Position numbers and translations under genes: made by a program. Under the pieces are notes generated by a model that was not told where the DNA came from, made no database searches, and saw only the letters and a list, made by a program, of their open reading frames with translations. From Eubacteriales bacterium (GTDB taxonomy: Bacteria; Bacillota; Clostridia; Christensenellales; UMGS416): a stretch of DNA of 7,172 nt. The stretch lies in the NCBI GenBank assembly GCA_028709505.1, contig JAQVWW010000052.1, positions 1-7,172 on the forward strand, written 5' to 3'. This document shows, one piece after another, positions 6,071 through 7,172 of this stretch. Each line of letters begins with the position of its first letter. Positions within the stretch are counted from its first letter, which is position 1.

Positions 6071-7172
6071 CGGCCACCTCCTGCGCCAGCGTTACCAGCC
6101 GCCCGGTAACGTCGGCCAGCCTAAGGATGGTAAAGCGCTCGCGAATCTCTTTGGAATAGGTCAGCGCCGATACGATATCCTGCCGGTTGTAGCCCAGTTG
6201 CGCCGGGCGCACCGGACCGTCTACACTGCGCAGCGCCGCCTCGCCCTGCCGGCGCAGCCGGGCCATATCGCCGGCCAGCGGCTGCAGCGCCTGCCAGTTG
6301 CGCCGCAGGCTGTCTATCAGCGCATCGTTTTGCTGCGTGTCGCGGTACAGGCCGGCATTGCGCTGGATAAGCCCGTCTCCGGCGGCGCCAAAGGCGCGCT
6401 TGACGCCCTCCTCCCATTCGTGCACCGGCTGCATCGGCGCAACCGTAAGATCGCCTTCAAAAAACTTCTCATAGAGCCGCATGATGAGCAGCGTGGCCAT
6501 ACCCACCTTATCGCCGTGCAGCGTGGCCGCCTTGCCTCGGCCCATGTCCCGCATCTCCAAAAAGTGCGATACGTGGTGCTCGGCGCCCGATGCCGGGCGC
6601 GAATTGCCCATCATCTGCATGGCGATGCCCGAAAGCACCAGCGAATTCATCAGCCCCAGCACCGCGAAAGGGTCGCGGTTCTTTAAGCCCGGCGCCGCGG
6701 CCAGGCACTGCTCCACCGCCTGGCCGGTCAGCTCCACGATACGCGGGCAGCGATATTCGCCCAGCAGCGTTTCAGCCAGCATCCAATCGGCGGCGGCGGT
6801 GTATTTGCCCAAAATATCGCCAAAGCCTGCCGCCAGCATGTTCTGCGGCGCGGCGCACAGCACGTCGATATCGCCAAAGATACCCCGCGGGGCCACCGCC
6901 GGCAGCGTTGTCTTCATGCCGCGGATGAGCACCGGGGATACGTTGGAGGCAAAACCGTCCATCGACGGCGCGGTAGCATAGACGCAGTAGGGCAGGCCGC
7001 AGCGGTGGGCCACGTAGCGCACGGCGTCATTGATGGTGCCGGTGCCTACGGCGATGAGCATGCGCGTCTCGTCGCCCACGGCGATGAGGATGGAGCCCAG
7101 CGTGGCCTCGTCGGCATGCAGCTCACCCTTGCCGAATATGACCACATCGCCGTGGATGCCGGCCTGCTGCAG
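6054..7172 (-). CDS. araM: sn-glycerol-1-phosphate dehydrogenase, AraM/EgsA family (5' end outside the window)
   Basis: An NAD(P)H-dependent, metal-containing dehydrogenase that in B. subtilis reduces dihydroxyacetone phosphate to sn-glycerol-1-phosphate. 372 residues are visible against about 394 in B. subtilis AraM, so only a short N-terminal piece is missing. The frame is open to base 7172, so the GTG at 7145 is not taken as the start. Numbering from the first complete codon, GTGTINDAVR (43-52) is the dinucleotide-binding part and ATAPSMDGFAS (66-76) is the family signature. The expected metal ligands are Asp119 in GFGDILGKYTAAADW, a His at 199-200 in SGAEHHVSHF, and His219 in LHGDKVG. It is the first visible gene of the operon, and the phosphatase gene starts inside its 3' end. 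Related polyol-phosphate dehydrogenases of the same superfamily cannot be excluded, but the motifs favour AraM/EgsA. Confidence 0.93.
   Translation of the reverse strand: MQQAGIHGDVVIFGKGELHADEATLGSILIAVGDETRMLIAVGTGTINDAVRYVAHRCGLPYCVYATAPSMDGFASNVSPVLIRGMKTTLPAVAPRGIFGDIDVLCAAPQNMLAAGFGDILGKYTAAADWMLAETLLGEYRCPRIVELTGQAVEQCLAAAPGLKNRDPFAVLGLMNSLVLSGIAMQMMGNSRPASGAEHHVSHFLEMRDMGRGKAATLHGDKVGMATLLIMRLYEKFFEGDLTVAPMQPVHEWEEGVKRAFGAAGDGLIQRNAGLYRDTQQNDALIDSLRRNWQALQPLAGDMARLRRQGEAALRSVDGPVRPAQLGYNRQDIVSALTYSKEIRERFTILRLADVTGRLVTLAQEVADEFCQ

Noticed and set aside
6054..7145. GTG at 7145 as the start of the dehydrogenase
   Set aside because: The frame is open to the window edge with family-like sequence (LQQAGIHGD before the GTG codon), so the true start is outside the window.

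Overview
The window reads like part of a GC-rich Firmicute (Bacillota) chromosome, most likely a clostridial anaerobe. The evidence is a tRNA-Ile-sensing T-box leader in front of ileS, strong GGAGG ribosome binding sites, a TTTACA-17-TATAAT promoter, and homologues of Bacillus subtilis AraM and AraL. Every gene I can support lies on the minus strand, so transcription runs from high to low coordinates.

Right part (7172 to 1693): six tightly packed genes form an apparent operon. In transcription order they are an AraM/EgsA-type sn-glycerol-1-phosphate dehydrogenase (cut by the window edge), a NagD/AraL-type HAD-IIA phosphatase (17-nt overlap), two paralogous cytoplasmic alpha/beta-hydrolase esterases (gaps of 12 and 11 nt), a GHMP sugar kinase (24-nt gap), and a stand-alone GlmU-like sugar-1-phosphate nucleotidylyltransferase (ATGA overlap). 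No promoter is visible inside the block, so its promoter is probably outside the window. A GC-rich hairpin at 1606-1632 probably ends the transcript. The simplest joint reading, which is inference, is a cytoplasmic salvage route: the esterases remove acyl groups from an imported sugar, the kinase makes the sugar-1-phosphate, and the nucleotidylyltransferase makes an NDP-sugar (UDP from the motifs). The dehydrogenase and phosphatase would interconvert DHAP, glycerol-1-phosphate and glycerol, or a related polyol. The sugar cannot be named from sequence.

Middle (1539 to 801): no gene. It holds six head-to-tail copies of an 83-bp unit (1051-1539). Each unit can fold into several hairpins, and on the minus strand each unit carries a hairpin followed by a T-tract in the manner of an intrinsic terminator. 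Beside the array is a GC-rich stretch (801-1050) with further imperfect hairpins and no recognisable coding content.

Left part (800 to 1): a sigma-A-type promoter, an isoleucine T-box leader (putative ATC specifier, antiterminator, terminator) and the first 149 codons of ileS, whose product has the HVGH form of the class I signature.
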